From contig PACG01000074.1 of the NCBI GenBank assembly GCA_002699335.1, positions 18,624 to 58,907 of the forward strand: DNA of 40,284 nt, given 5' to 3'. Positions 26,810 through 35,328 of the stretch are shown here, piece by piece; position 1 is the first letter of the stretch, and each line of letters opens with the position of its first letter. This stretch comes from Candidatus Poribacteria bacterium. Lineage in GTDB: Bacteria > Poribacteria > WGA-4E > UBA9662. The position numbers were made by a program, and so were the translations under genes. The notes beneath the pieces were generated by a model. That model was not told where the DNA came from. It saw nothing but the letters and a program-made list of their open reading frames with translations, and made no database searches.

Positions 26810-27154
26810 ATGAGGTTGGTTGCCATCCTGCTACTTCTACTCTTACCGATCCCGGTTCGGGCTGTCTCAATAGATCGTAAAACTGTAGGCAAAATTGGCT
26901 TCGCCCTGGTTTTGACCGGTGTTGCTATTGGTATCAAATACCTACAACACCGAGATCGAATCGACTTACAACAAAAACGACGAACGCTAATGTTGTCAAT
27001 AGCTAGAGAAGGAGTAGAAAAGGAAATAGCGCGGTTTAATCGGGGCTTCGATCACTGGTGTATTGAATATTACGGCCCTGCTCGGATTCAACTGCGTGAT
27101 GGTGTTCTCCAAACGACACGGAGAGAGAAATTAACGGACGGTTTATCACCATAA
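26810..27154 (+). CDS. Small secreted or membrane-anchored protein of unknown function
   Basis: The 114-aa protein begins MRLVAILLLLLLPIPVRAVS, a clear signal peptide with a likely cleavage after VRA. A second hydrophobic segment follows (IGFALVLTGVAIGIKYLQ), then a basic, charged C-terminal region ending near KLTDGLSP. I do not recognise the family. A longer TTG-started frame exists, but ATG 26810 gives the signal peptide at the N-terminus and has a perfect -10 box in front. The DUF2961 gene follows 38 bases later on the same strand. Confidence 0.6.
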   Translation: MRLVAILLLLLLPIPVRAVSIDRKTVGKIGFALVLTGVAIGIKYLQHRDRIDLQQKRRTLMLSIAREGVEKEIARFNRGFDHWCIEYYGPARIQLRDGVLQTTRREKLTDGLSP

Positions 27155-27192
27155 TTGATTCTATTTGTAGATCGATTTAGAAGGTATCCGCT

Positions 27193-28338
27193 ATGTATGT
27201 AACTGGATTATTATCAGGATTAACCCGGATTCAGCAAGCTAAATCGCTGCGGGTCTCCTCATGGGATATGACGGGCAGGAACAACGATGCCTGGAATATC
27301 GGAGCGGGTGAAACCGGTGTTCTAGCCAAACTAGAAGGGCCTGGCTGCATTAACCACATTTGGATGACACAGCCAAACGGCTATCGTTCAGTGTTGTTGC
27401 AAATCTACTGGGACGATGAGCCACATCCGAGCGTGGTTTGTCCCCTCGGTGATTTTTTTGGACTGGGGAACGAGATTGTCAACTCTTACGACTCGTTGCT
27501 TTTTTCAGCCTCTACAGCCCGGAATAACGAGTTTAACCAGGGGTGCGCACTCAACAGCTATGTACAAATGCCCTTTAATAAGTCAGCGCATATTGAGTTA
27601 GTTAATCAAGGAACAGAGGGCCATCGCCAATATTTTTACATCGATTATGAGTTGTACGACCAACCACTCGACGACGATGTTGCCTATTTCCACGCGCGGT
27701 TTCACCGCCGAAATCCATTTGGTGGGTGGGGGCATGAAATCCGTGTCAATACCCCGGAAGCCAATATCGCGAATCTGGAACGTGAGGCCTGGGAGAATAA
27801 TTACCTAATTCTCGATGCCGCTGGATGTGGTCACTACATCGGCTGCAACCTTTCAGTGACCAATTTTCAGGGCACCTGGTGGGGTGAAGGCGACGATATG
27901 ATCTGGGTTGATGGCTACAAATGGCCACCTGACCTACACGGTACCGGGTCTGAAGATTATCTCAACCAGGCTTGGGGAATGCAACCTAACGCTTTTGCCC
28001 ATAATGGATCTTCAATTTTTGAGCATCATACTGAGGGCTACCAAACCAGCTATGTATATCATCTGGAAAACCCGGTCCGGTTCGAGAAAGAAATTCGGGT
28101 AACGATGGAGCATGGGCATGGGAATCATCTGCGAAACGAAATGTCGTCTACTGCTTACTGGTACCAACTCGAACCACATCATCCTTTCGATGTGCCACCA
28201 GTTGAACAGAGACGCCCCGTACTGAAAGGTGAAAACGGCGAATGGATCCTCGATTTGTCAGCACAAACTTCCCCCAACGATCTCCTACTGAACGAAGAAA
28301 TGAAACAGATGAAGCAACAGTGGATAGAAAAAACATAA
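27193..28338 (+). CDS. DUF2961 (GH172-type) glycoside hydrolase
   Basis: The 381-aa protein carries DUF2961 landmarks: SSWDMTGRNNDAWNI near the N-terminus, GPGCINHIWMT, FFGLGNEIVNSYDSL, FQGTWWGEGDDMIWVDG, and LHGTGSEDYLNQAWG, where conserved Glu residues lie. Characterised DUF2961 members form family GH172 and act on fructofuranosides or arabinofuranosides, assembled as multimers. No signal peptide is present, so it probably acts in the cytoplasm on imported oligosaccharides. AAGG lies 9 bases before ATG. It is followed 57 bases later by a very large gene on the same strand. Confidence 0.88.
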   Translation: MYVTGLLSGLTRIQQAKSLRVSSWDMTGRNNDAWNIGAGETGVLAKLEGPGCINHIWMTQPNGYRSVLLQIYWDDEPHPSVVCPLGDFFGLGNEIVNSYDSLLFSASTARNNEFNQGCALNSYVQMPFNKSAHIELVNQGTEGHRQYFYIDYELYDQPLDDDVAYFHARFHRRNPFGGWGHEIRVNTPEANIANLEREAWENNYLILDAAGCGHYIGCNLSVTNFQGTWWGEGDDMIWVDGYKWPPDLHGTGSEDYLNQAWGMQPNAFAHNGSSIFEHHTEGYQTSYVYHLENPVRFEKEIRVTMEHGHGNHLRNEMSSTAYWYQLEPHHPFDVPPVEQRRPVLKGENGEWILDLSAQTSPNDLLLNEEMKQMKQQWIEKT

Positions 28339-28370
28339 TCTTTCGCCACTTCGCTTTCAACGATCTAACT

Positions 28371-28385
28371 CCCAATTAAATTGGG
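28371..28385. promoter_or_regulatory. 15-bp palindrome overlapping a ribosome binding site
   Basis: CCCAA-TTAAA-TTGGG precedes the 1244-aa gene. Its right arm overlaps GGGGGT (28383-28388), which serves as the ribosome binding site. It has the same CCAA-N5-TTGG form as the pair at 14416-14445. It could be an operator, or a hairpin that hides the ribosome site. Confidence 0.35.
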
Positions 28386-28395
28386 GGTATGCTTT

Positions 28396-31300
28396 ATGGA
28401 TAATACCTTGGAAGAAAAAGAAAATTGGCAAGAGCTAAACGACTGTCCGCCAGACGATACGGTGTCTTTACCCTCATCGACTGCAGGCGAAGAAAACGCT
28501 GAATCAGAAGAAGCTCCGATCCTCAGACAGCCTCAACCCGAAGATGATGGCGGCCTTGACGAACAACCAGAAGGTGAAGTTGGTGATGAAGCGATAAAGT
28601 TAGCTGAAAATGATGAACCAGACGAGCAAGAAGAGCCTTCGGGTTCCGTGCACTTTGGTGTAATCAATCGGTTATTCGACTTTGTCGAACGGTTTGAAGA
28701 GGCTGAACAGCACAATGTGGAAAACACATCTGCCATTGCCAACGACGTTTCTGGTGGTCAAGAAAAACCTGCGATCCTGGAACACCCGATGCCGACCGGT
28801 GAGTCGAAACTGATATATACCCTTCAGTTGCCTGAAATTACTGAAGTCGATGATGAAACTAAAAAAGAATCAGATAACCAGGGCTCGTCGGCCAATAAGG
28901 CTAATGTTTTAAAGGGCTTACCGGATTTACTTCTGTTGCATTTTTGGATCGGACTGAGAGACGGCATCGACTTTGAAACCGAAGAGACAAAACCAGACGG
29001 AGCCAGTTTTTCTATTGAGGTTTCAACCCCACAAAATCCGGCGCTGCCAATACCAGAGAGACGGTTTGAGTGTTTTTCCGATACTTGCGCTTGGCAAGAA
29101 CACCAGGTTGACCTAACCGACCTAGCCGGTCAAGAGGTCCAGATCTGCTTTATTACTCATTGTGGCGAAAACGGTAATACCAATTACGATTGGGCTTTAT
29201 GGGGAGATCCCAATCTATTTCGATTAAAACAGACTGAAACACCAGAAGATCTGATGGCAGGTTTAGCAATCGGAGTTTCGTCCAGTGAAGATTCCCCTAT
29301 TGTCCAAACATTTTCCTGGGATAAATTTCAAAAGGCAAAGGTTGCCGTTTCGGAGATCGAGCAACAACTAGTAGCGATATTGAATGCACCAATCGAAGAA
29401 ATGGTGTTGTATGCTGAACAACCGAAAATCGTAATTAAACAGACTTCGACCCAGGATGCTTTAGTTTGCGCTAAGCGAGACTTTAACTACCAATGTACCG
29501 TCGAAAATCGGGGACGCGTACCTATCCGGCCTCAAAATCGATCCAGCGTTGCGATCAGTAAGTTAAAACTCAGACGTGGCAAAGGCACACAAGGGATTAG
29601 AGCTTTAGCCCCTGGTGACGAACATACGCTATCCTGGAATATCCGGGGGGTTGGAAAACCTGCTAAGGCCAATGTCGAGTTTTCCTTGCGTTATCGAACG
29701 GCGGAAAAACTACACCGCGATATTGTCGGATCACAAGTACAAGTTCAAGAGGCTATGCCTCGTTTGTCACCACAGGTGGCAACGGAACTTCGCACCTATC
29801 AGGTGGAGCGACACGTCGTTACCGAGAATCAGAATTTGCGAGCCGTCTTTGTGCATGGTAGCAAAGGATTCGAGTACGTAGCCTTTTATGTAACTAAGAA
29901 CGGCACCTATTATCAGGTGGCGGTCAGTCGCTCTATCTCCGAAATTCGCTACCGTTCCCCAAACAGTGGTGAAACAGAACGATTGTCAATTATGCCCAGT
30001 ACGTTTATTCTTTCCGGCAATAGTATTGGAGATTCATCGGTTATCTTTTCTGATGAGGTAGAGGATACGAAGGGGGCAATTTGGAATTTTGAAGGTCGAT
30101 TTACCCTGTCAGCAGAAGGAACCCGAATCCAAACGGCCTACACGCTTAGCTGCAGTCAGGATCAACAACTATTGCATTTTCAAGGTATAATGCTTCATGT
30201 AGGCGAAAAAAACTTTGGGTCTGCTAAATCGTCTGCACTATTTCCAGGTCTCGAATTTCTGAAAAGAGATGAAGTCTCATCCAGTACCCGGGATTGTGCG
30301 CCACCAATTAATAACCGGCTCGCCCCCCATCCTCATAAAATCACTATTCCGTTGATGGCAATCGAACACAAAAACACGCTGGTAGGCCTAATCTGGAACG
30401 GCCTGCAAGGATGGGATGGCCAAAACCAACACCCCGGAGCTGTATTCTCTTCGCCTAACCGACACGAGCGGCAGGATAATCACCTGATGGGACTGTTCGT
30501 GCCAACTGCGGTTAGTTGGATGCCAGAAAACAGTCTGGAGGCGACGACTCCCTACCCATTAAGTTCGCAGAATTACCTCTCATTAAGAGCAGAAATTGTG
30601 TTAGATGGTCAGGCTACCTTGCTCGATATTATCGATCACTGGATTGATGCCTTCGGCAAGCCGAGTATCCAAAAACCACCGCGGGAAGATCTAGAAGAAT
30701 TGGCCTTGTCACGTCATGCCTTCTTGAAAACCGTATGGGATGAGGAGAAACGACAATCTCGGCATTGCGTCGGCTCGCCTTCTGTCAATGCGCCGGGATT
30801 TGCCACTTTACTCTGGTTCGACTATCTGGTAACTCAAGATCAGTCAGCGAAAGAACACGCGCTGGAAATCGCTAAAAACACAATCGAGGGGGATGGTAAC
30901 TATGGCCTGGTCTCCGAGGCCGGATGTCACATCTTGAAGTGGGAACTACCTTTTTATTACGGTAGACTTATGCCGTCTATAGACCAACTCAAAGCGCGGA
31001 TCCAAGACTTGATGGTACATCAGTCGGAGGATGGCAGTTGGGGATTTCATCCGACCACCGACCGGACACGAACACTGGGTCAAGAAGGCGAAAACGTTGT
31101 TGGAACAGAGGCTCTCAATGCGTACAAGTTGCTGAAATATGCCCGAATCACCAATGACCAGCAAGCGCTAGATGCAGGTTTAAATGCGCTCGCTTTTATG
31201 GAACAGTTCATTGTACCGCGTGGGGCACAAAGTTGGGCGTGCCCTATTCAGGAGCCGGACATTCTGTCTGCTGCCTATGCCGTCGGGGCAAGTGTTGAGG

Positions 31301-32130
31301 CTTATCTCATCACACAAGAAGAGGCGTTTCTGGAACAGGCTAGTTACTGGGCCAAAACAGGTCTACCGTTCCTCTATTTCTGGTATTTACCGGACCGCCC
31401 GGCCATGCAATTTGCTTCGATTCCGGTTTTCGGAACCACCTTCCACACCCATTCCTGGTTCGGTGTTCCCGTACAGTGGTGTGGACTAGTTTACGCTTAT
31501 TTTCTCCAACACCTAGCGCCACATACCGATTCCTTCTGGCAGCAGATCGCTGAAGGGATTCTGGTTAGTGCGATGCGTCAACAGTGGACGGAGGGTGAGT
31601 TGAAAGGGACCTATCCAGACGGCTTTTACAACTATTGCTCCGACCGGCGCGGGCCACACCTGAATCCAGAAAATATCCTGGTCAATATGTTTGCCTTGAG
31701 GGATCTGGATCCAGATATTTCGACCGGCGTGATCCATTGCCGTAACCTGCGGTTACACGTCAGCAGCGGAGCACGGGTCGAGAAGATTTCCACCACCGAA
31801 AACGGAAGCCTCCACTTCCGGTTGCGGTATGTGCAATTTGAAACCAGTTATAGCCTGATTGCAGGTCTACCATCCCCACCTCATTCCCTTCACGTCCGGG
31901 ATGGCGAACCAATTCCAGCGGTTACAGATTTAGATATATTGGACAGTGGACAATCCGGTTGGATTTACCGACAAGCAGATCGCCTACTTTTCGTCCGCTG
32001 CTACCATTCAGTAGGTACAGTCGATTTCGAATTATCCCCCGACCTATCAGCCTTCCCTGAGCCTGCTCTGTTGGGACCACCGCTAGAACAGGAATCTATT
32101 GAAGGGAAAATCCATTCAGAAGAAGAGTAG
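28396..32130 (+). CDS. Large multidomain protein, probable carbohydrate-active (alpha/alpha-toroid)
   Basis: The 1244-aa protein has no signal peptide. Residues 1-130 are strongly acidic and low in complexity. About 170-280 looks like a jelly-roll binding module (HQVDLTDLAGQEVQICF, TNYDWALWGDPNLF). About 325-480 resembles a CARDB-like beta domain, and 480-740 is further beta-sandwich. About 765-1100 is helical and resembles an (alpha/alpha) toroid as in glycoside hydrolases and lyases (HQSEDGSWGFHPTTDRTRT, VGTEALNAYKLLKYARIT, FHTHSWFGVPVQWCG). A short beta domain ends it. The start is ATG 28396, as GGGGGT lies 7 bases upstream. It probably shares a transcript with the GH172-type gene. The catalytic residues and substrate are unknown. 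Confidence 0.75.
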   Translation: MDNTLEEKENWQELNDCPPDDTVSLPSSTAGEENAESEEAPILRQPQPEDDGGLDEQPEGEVGDEAIKLAENDEPDEQEEPSGSVHFGVINRLFDFVERFEEAEQHNVENTSAIANDVSGGQEKPAILEHPMPTGESKLIYTLQLPEITEVDDETKKESDNQGSSANKANVLKGLPDLLLLHFWIGLRDGIDFETEETKPDGASFSIEVSTPQNPALPIPERRFECFSDTCAWQEHQVDLTDLAGQEVQICFITHCGENGNTNYDWALWGDPNLFRLKQTETPEDLMAGLAIGVSSSEDSPIVQTFSWDKFQKAKVAVSEIEQQLVAILNAPIEEMVLYAEQPKIVIKQTSTQDALVCAKRDFNYQCTVENRGRVPIRPQNRSSVAISKLKLRRGKGTQGIRALAPGDEHTLSWNIRGVGKPAKANVEFSLRYRTAEKLHRDIVGSQVQVQEAMPRLSPQVATELRTYQVERHVVTENQNLRAVFVHGSKGFEYVAFYVTKNGTYYQVAVSRSISEIRYRSPNSGETERLSIMPSTFILSGNSIGDSSVIFSDEVEDTKGAIWNFEGRFTLSAEGTRIQTAYTLSCSQDQQLLHFQGIMLHVGEKNFGSAKSSALFPGLEFLKRDEVSSSTRDCAPPINNRLAPHPHKITIPLMAIEHKNTLVGLIWNGLQGWDGQNQHPGAVFSSPNRHERQDNHLMGLFVPTAVSWMPENSLEATTPYPLSSQNYLSLRAEIVLDGQATLLDIIDHWIDAFGKPSIQKPPREDLEELALSRHAFLKTVWDEEKRQSRHCVGSPSVNAPGFATLLWFDYLVTQDQSAKEHALEIAKNTIEGDGNYGLVSEAGCHILKWELPFYYGRLMPSIDQLKARIQDLMVHQSEDGSWGFHPTTDRTRTLGQEGENVVGTEALNAYKLLKYARITNDQQALDAGLNALAFMEQFIVPRGAQSWACPIQEPDILSAAYAVGASVEAYLITQEEAFLEQASYWAKTGLPFLYFWYLPDRPAMQFASIPVFGTTFHTHSWFGVPVQWCGLVYAYFLQHLAPHTDSFWQQIAEGILVSAMRQQWTEGELKGTYPDGFYNYCSDRRGPHLNPENILVNMFALRDLDPDISTGVIHCRNLRLHVSSGARVEKISTTENGSLHFRLRYVQFETSYSLIAGLPSPPHSLHVRDGEPIPAVTDLDILDSGQSGWIYRQADRLLFVRCYHSVGTVDFELSPDLSAFPEPALLGPPLEQESIEGKIHSEEE

Positions 32131-32139
32131 AGCGTAGTC

Positions 32140-32175
32140 TCAATTGCCAACGCTCAGTAACGCCATGGCAATTGA
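32140..32175. terminator. Hairpin between convergent genes
   Basis: TCAATTGCCA (32140-32149) and TGGCAATTGA (32166-32175) form a perfect 10-bp stem with a 16-base loop between convergent genes. It lacks a clear T-run, so it may be a weak bidirectional terminator. Confidence 0.45.
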
Positions 32176-32198
32176 TGCTTGAGAATTGAAATAGTCGC

Positions 32199-33560
32199 TT
32201 AGTCAGTGATGACCCTGTCGGCTCGCATTCGACCAATCGTTTTGTCTAGGGCTTCGGCGGTCAGAGCTATGTCGTCCTCTGTGTGGGCAATGCTTGTCAT
32301 GCCTCCGCCCGGTGTCATGTCCACTCCATGGAGACGAAGTCCAGCCTGTAAGTGCGTCTCTAATTCAGGCGAACTTGCCCCTTTTAACTGACGATAATCC
32401 CAATCGTAGGGATCGAACTTAGACATCCCGTCCGTTGATGTAGCGCGAATGTCCGCTCTGCCATGTCCCAACAGAAATCGGAGGGCCGAGAACTCCCCAT
32501 AAAAGACCCAATCTAAACCGTGTTGGTCGACCACCGAATTGAGTGCCTGACGCAGTTGAACCGCCATTCGATTGGCAAGGCTCTGCGGTTGACCTGTTTG
32601 TGCCACTTTTAGCATTTCGATTCCCGCGCAAGCGGAAAGTGGATTGGCATTGAACGTCCCCTGATGAGGCATACGCTGAGGGCTATTTTTTGAAATCAGA
32701 TTCATGATCTCAACCGAGCCGACGACGGCTCCACCCGGTAACCCGCCGGCCATGATCTTAGCTAGAGTCGTTAAATCCGGCCAAACATCATAGTAGGCTT
32801 GTGCACCGCCCGGGGCAACACGAAAGCCGGTAATTACCTCATCGAAAACTAGTAAAACCCGATGTTCTGAGGTCAGTTGACGGAGAAAGCGAAGAAACTC
32901 ACCGTTGGTCGGAATTGCACCAAAAGATCCCCCTGTCGGTTCCAGAATTACCGCCGCAATTTGGTTGTCAGTCGCTAGTAGATTAGCTAAGGCTTCAGGA
33001 TCGTTAGGTGGGCAAACATGGGTCATGGCCGCAGTACTGGGAGGGATACCGGCGATCGGCTGATCATAGGGCGGTGAATATCCCTGGATTAGACTGTCGT
33101 GCCAGCCGTGAAAGTGTCCGGCGAACTTTACGATCTTGTTCTTTCCAGTCCACAACCGTGCCAGTCGAATCGCCATTTGCGTAGCTTCAGTGCCGGAATT
33201 GGTAAAGCGGATATGTTCTGCTGAAGGTACCAGGTCGATAATCCGTTCTGCCCACTCCAGTTCCAGTCGATGGCAGGCACCATAGTGCGTACCGCGCTGT
33301 ATCTGCTGGGTAACTGCCTCCACGATATTGGGTGGGTTGTGTCCCAGCAACAATGCACCATGACCCGACCAGTAGTCGATCAGCTCATGTCCACCAACTG
33401 TCCATTTGCGTGAACCCTGTGCTCGGTCAACGTAGATCGGATACGGATCCGCATAACGGATATCGTGGGTCACGCCATCGGGAAAAAGCGACTGAGCTTG
33501 CTGCTTGAGTTGAAAATCCGGAGAAAAGGTTTGACGGTATTGTGCTAAAATAGTGGGCAT
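32199..33560 (-). CDS. Class III aminotransferase, glutamate-1-semialdehyde aminomutase-like
   Basis: The 453-aa PLP enzyme shows TNSGTEATQMAIRLARLW (phosphate-binding region), FDEVITGFR at 239-247 with the cofactor-binding Asp240, and the Schiff-base Lys268 in TTLAKIMAGGLPGGAVVGS. The N-terminal region (VDRAQGSRKWTVGGHELIDY) is like glutamate-1-semialdehyde aminomutases. The genome context has no tetrapyrrole genes, so it may instead be a general aminotransferase or mutase of an amino sugar or amino acid. GGAGAG lies about 7 bases before ATG. It is monocistronic, facing a convergent gene. Confidence 0.9.
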   Translation of the reverse strand: MPTILAQYRQTFSPDFQLKQQAQSLFPDGVTHDIRYADPYPIYVDRAQGSRKWTVGGHELIDYWSGHGALLLGHNPPNIVEAVTQQIQRGTHYGACHRLELEWAERIIDLVPSAEHIRFTNSGTEATQMAIRLARLWTGKNKIVKFAGHFHGWHDSLIQGYSPPYDQPIAGIPPSTAAMTHVCPPNDPEALANLLATDNQIAAVILEPTGGSFGAIPTNGEFLRFLRQLTSEHRVLLVFDEVITGFRVAPGGAQAYYDVWPDLTTLAKIMAGGLPGGAVVGSVEIMNLISKNSPQRMPHQGTFNANPLSACAGIEMLKVAQTGQPQSLANRMAVQLRQALNSVVDQHGLDWVFYGEFSALRFLLGHGRADIRATSTDGMSKFDPYDWDYRQLKGASSPELETHLQAGLRLHGVDMTPGGGMTSIAHTEDDIALTAEALDKTIGRMRADRVITD

Positions 33561-33660
33561 CTATTTCTCTCCAATCAGCTTTTGCCAAGAAGCAGTATAT
33601 AGTGCTTCTCCATTTCGATTGTACCACGATTAACAGGTTCGAACAATACCATTTGGACCG

Positions 33661-35286
33661 TTAAAACTGCCCTCGTAATAGGCTCAGTTTCAAATCAGCG
33701 TGATGTCGTAGCGACGATTTCCGCAGGGCTGACAGACCGAAAGCAGCAATCTCACCAGCAGAGGCCAACTGAATTGAAAATCGCTCTGAGTTAAATAGCC
33801 CAGTTGAACCGGCTACGACTTTAGTTCTGGTCATCTCATGACCTGCCCAGAATCCTGCCGCGGAGGTAGCGATCAATGTGGTGGCCCAAACCCGTGGATT
33901 ATCGGCTTCTGCCATAAACAATGGTGCCGCCCCAATGAACGCCCCCGCTACTCCGCCGAACGTAATCAGTACCGCCCGCAATCGGGTGTATGATTCCTGG
34001 CGAGTGAAGCGTTTAGCAAAGTAAGAACCGGCGGGCAGACCGACCGCCGCCGATAACGTATAGATTCGTCCGGCATTATCCACCTCATCCCCTAAAGCGA
34101 TGAACGTCAGTCCGAGGCCGTAGACTATGCCCACCACTCCACCAGTCGAAATCAGTTGTGCCCGGCCTTGACTGATATTACGGTCCGGCATTAAACGAGA
34201 TGTTAGATAGACACTAGCGGGAATGCTCGCCATCATAGAGAGGCTATAGATTTTGTTGATAGTTCCTCCTCCTCTATAACTTGTTGCTTCTTCTTGACAA
34301 TCGCGTTCTTCATTCCATCTCTGGCAGTCTAAATCGTCCTCAGCGCAGTCAATATTGCCTTTTTCCTCCTCGCATATCTGTACCCATTCTTGATCTATAT
34401 ATTCTTCTCCTTCATCCGAAAAATCCTCATTCAGAATCAGGTAAGGAATTGCCCATCCATAAAAAGCACCAGCTAAACCGCCTGCCGCCAGCAAATCAGC
34501 TTCACCTTTGTTGAACCATCGGTTATCGCTCAATTTGTAAGCGGTGTAAGCTCCAACCGGAGTCAGTAGCATGGAGGGAACGCGGGCGAATCGGGTATCG
34601 TCAGAATCCAAGAAGGAGAGGGACAAAACCCCATAAAGTGTTCCAGCATAAGCCCCCCAGCGAAGGAGCTTAGAACGCCCATAGCCCAGATCAAAATCAC
34701 GGGTAGCAATCAATGAACTGATGTAAGCACCACCCCCCGTCAACATGGTTGTACCGATTGCTACACCATCTTCTAATTCAAGCGCACTAGCTAGGCCGGG
34801 GCCATAGAGCCATAAACCGTAGGCCAACCCATTAAGGTTAAGTGTGAGCCGGCCTTCTCTCTTTTCCGATTTTGTGCGATCAAGCCCGGTTTTATCGGGT
34901 TGGGTAAGGCCTATTCCGGTCGCCTTCTGCCTAAGTTCGGCTAGTGCATTTTCAGAAAGGGATTGTACCTGCCGAAATCGTTTGCCGTCGACCGTCGTGG
35001 TTATGTGCAGTTGGTATCGATTGGCAATTTTGATGATCTCGGCACTGACAAAGTCTTCATTCTCTGGAAAGAGATTGTACTGTCGGTTCTCCTCAACCGA
35101 GATGTTAAAGCCGATAGTGGCGTTGAGTTGAATAATCTCTTCTGTCTCAGCATTAGTAACACTGGCACAAATAAGGCTACCCATGATAAGCAGGAAAAAG
35201 CGGATGTATCCCGACTGTAGTTGGTTGGTAGTTTGTAGAGGCTTATTACATCCGCAATACAGGTGTTGATAGTCTTGATTGATCAT
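33661..35286 (-). CDS. Repeat-built membrane protein with a cysteine-rich acidic loop
   Basis: The 541-aa protein has an N-terminal signal segment (IRFFLLIMGSLICASVTNA) after a long n-region. A small soluble domain follows at about 50-120. Four membrane repeats of about 60-75 residues come next, each with Gly-rich helices such as LLRWGAYAGTLYGVLSL and a loop of the form DSDDTR, then MLLTPVGAYTAYKL. An insertion around residues 295-335 is very acidic and holds four Cys (ICEEEKGNIDCAEDDLDCQR and a later RDCQEE). AAGGA lies 8 bases before the ATG. It starts 42 bases after the stop of its paralogue, so the two are in one operon. I do not recognise the family. Confidence 0.72.
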   Translation of the reverse strand: MINQDYQHLYCGCNKPLQTTNQLQSGYIRFFLLIMGSLICASVTNAETEEIIQLNATIGFNISVEENRQYNLFPENEDFVSAEIIKIANRYQLHITTTVDGKRFRQVQSLSENALAELRQKATGIGLTQPDKTGLDRTKSEKREGRLTLNLNGLAYGLWLYGPGLASALELEDGVAIGTTMLTGGGAYISSLIATRDFDLGYGRSKLLRWGAYAGTLYGVLSLSFLDSDDTRFARVPSMLLTPVGAYTAYKLSDNRWFNKGEADLLAAGGLAGAFYGWAIPYLILNEDFSDEGEEYIDQEWVQICEEEKGNIDCAEDDLDCQRWNEERDCQEEATSYRGGGTINKIYSLSMMASIPASVYLTSRLMPDRNISQGRAQLISTGGVVGIVYGLGLTFIALGDEVDNAGRIYTLSAAVGLPAGSYFAKRFTRQESYTRLRAVLITFGGVAGAFIGAAPLFMAEADNPRVWATTLIATSAAGFWAGHEMTRTKVVAGSTGLFNSERFSIQLASAGEIAAFGLSALRKSSLRHHADLKLSLLRGQF

Positions 35287-35328
35287 GATGAGGTTCCTTG
35301 AATTATTGATCAGAAATATGATTGGAAA

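Noticed and set aside
32199..33560. Assignment as hemL of haem synthesis
   Set aside because: No tetrapyrrole genes lie nearby and the N-terminal region differs from the hemL consensus, so only a family-level name is supported.
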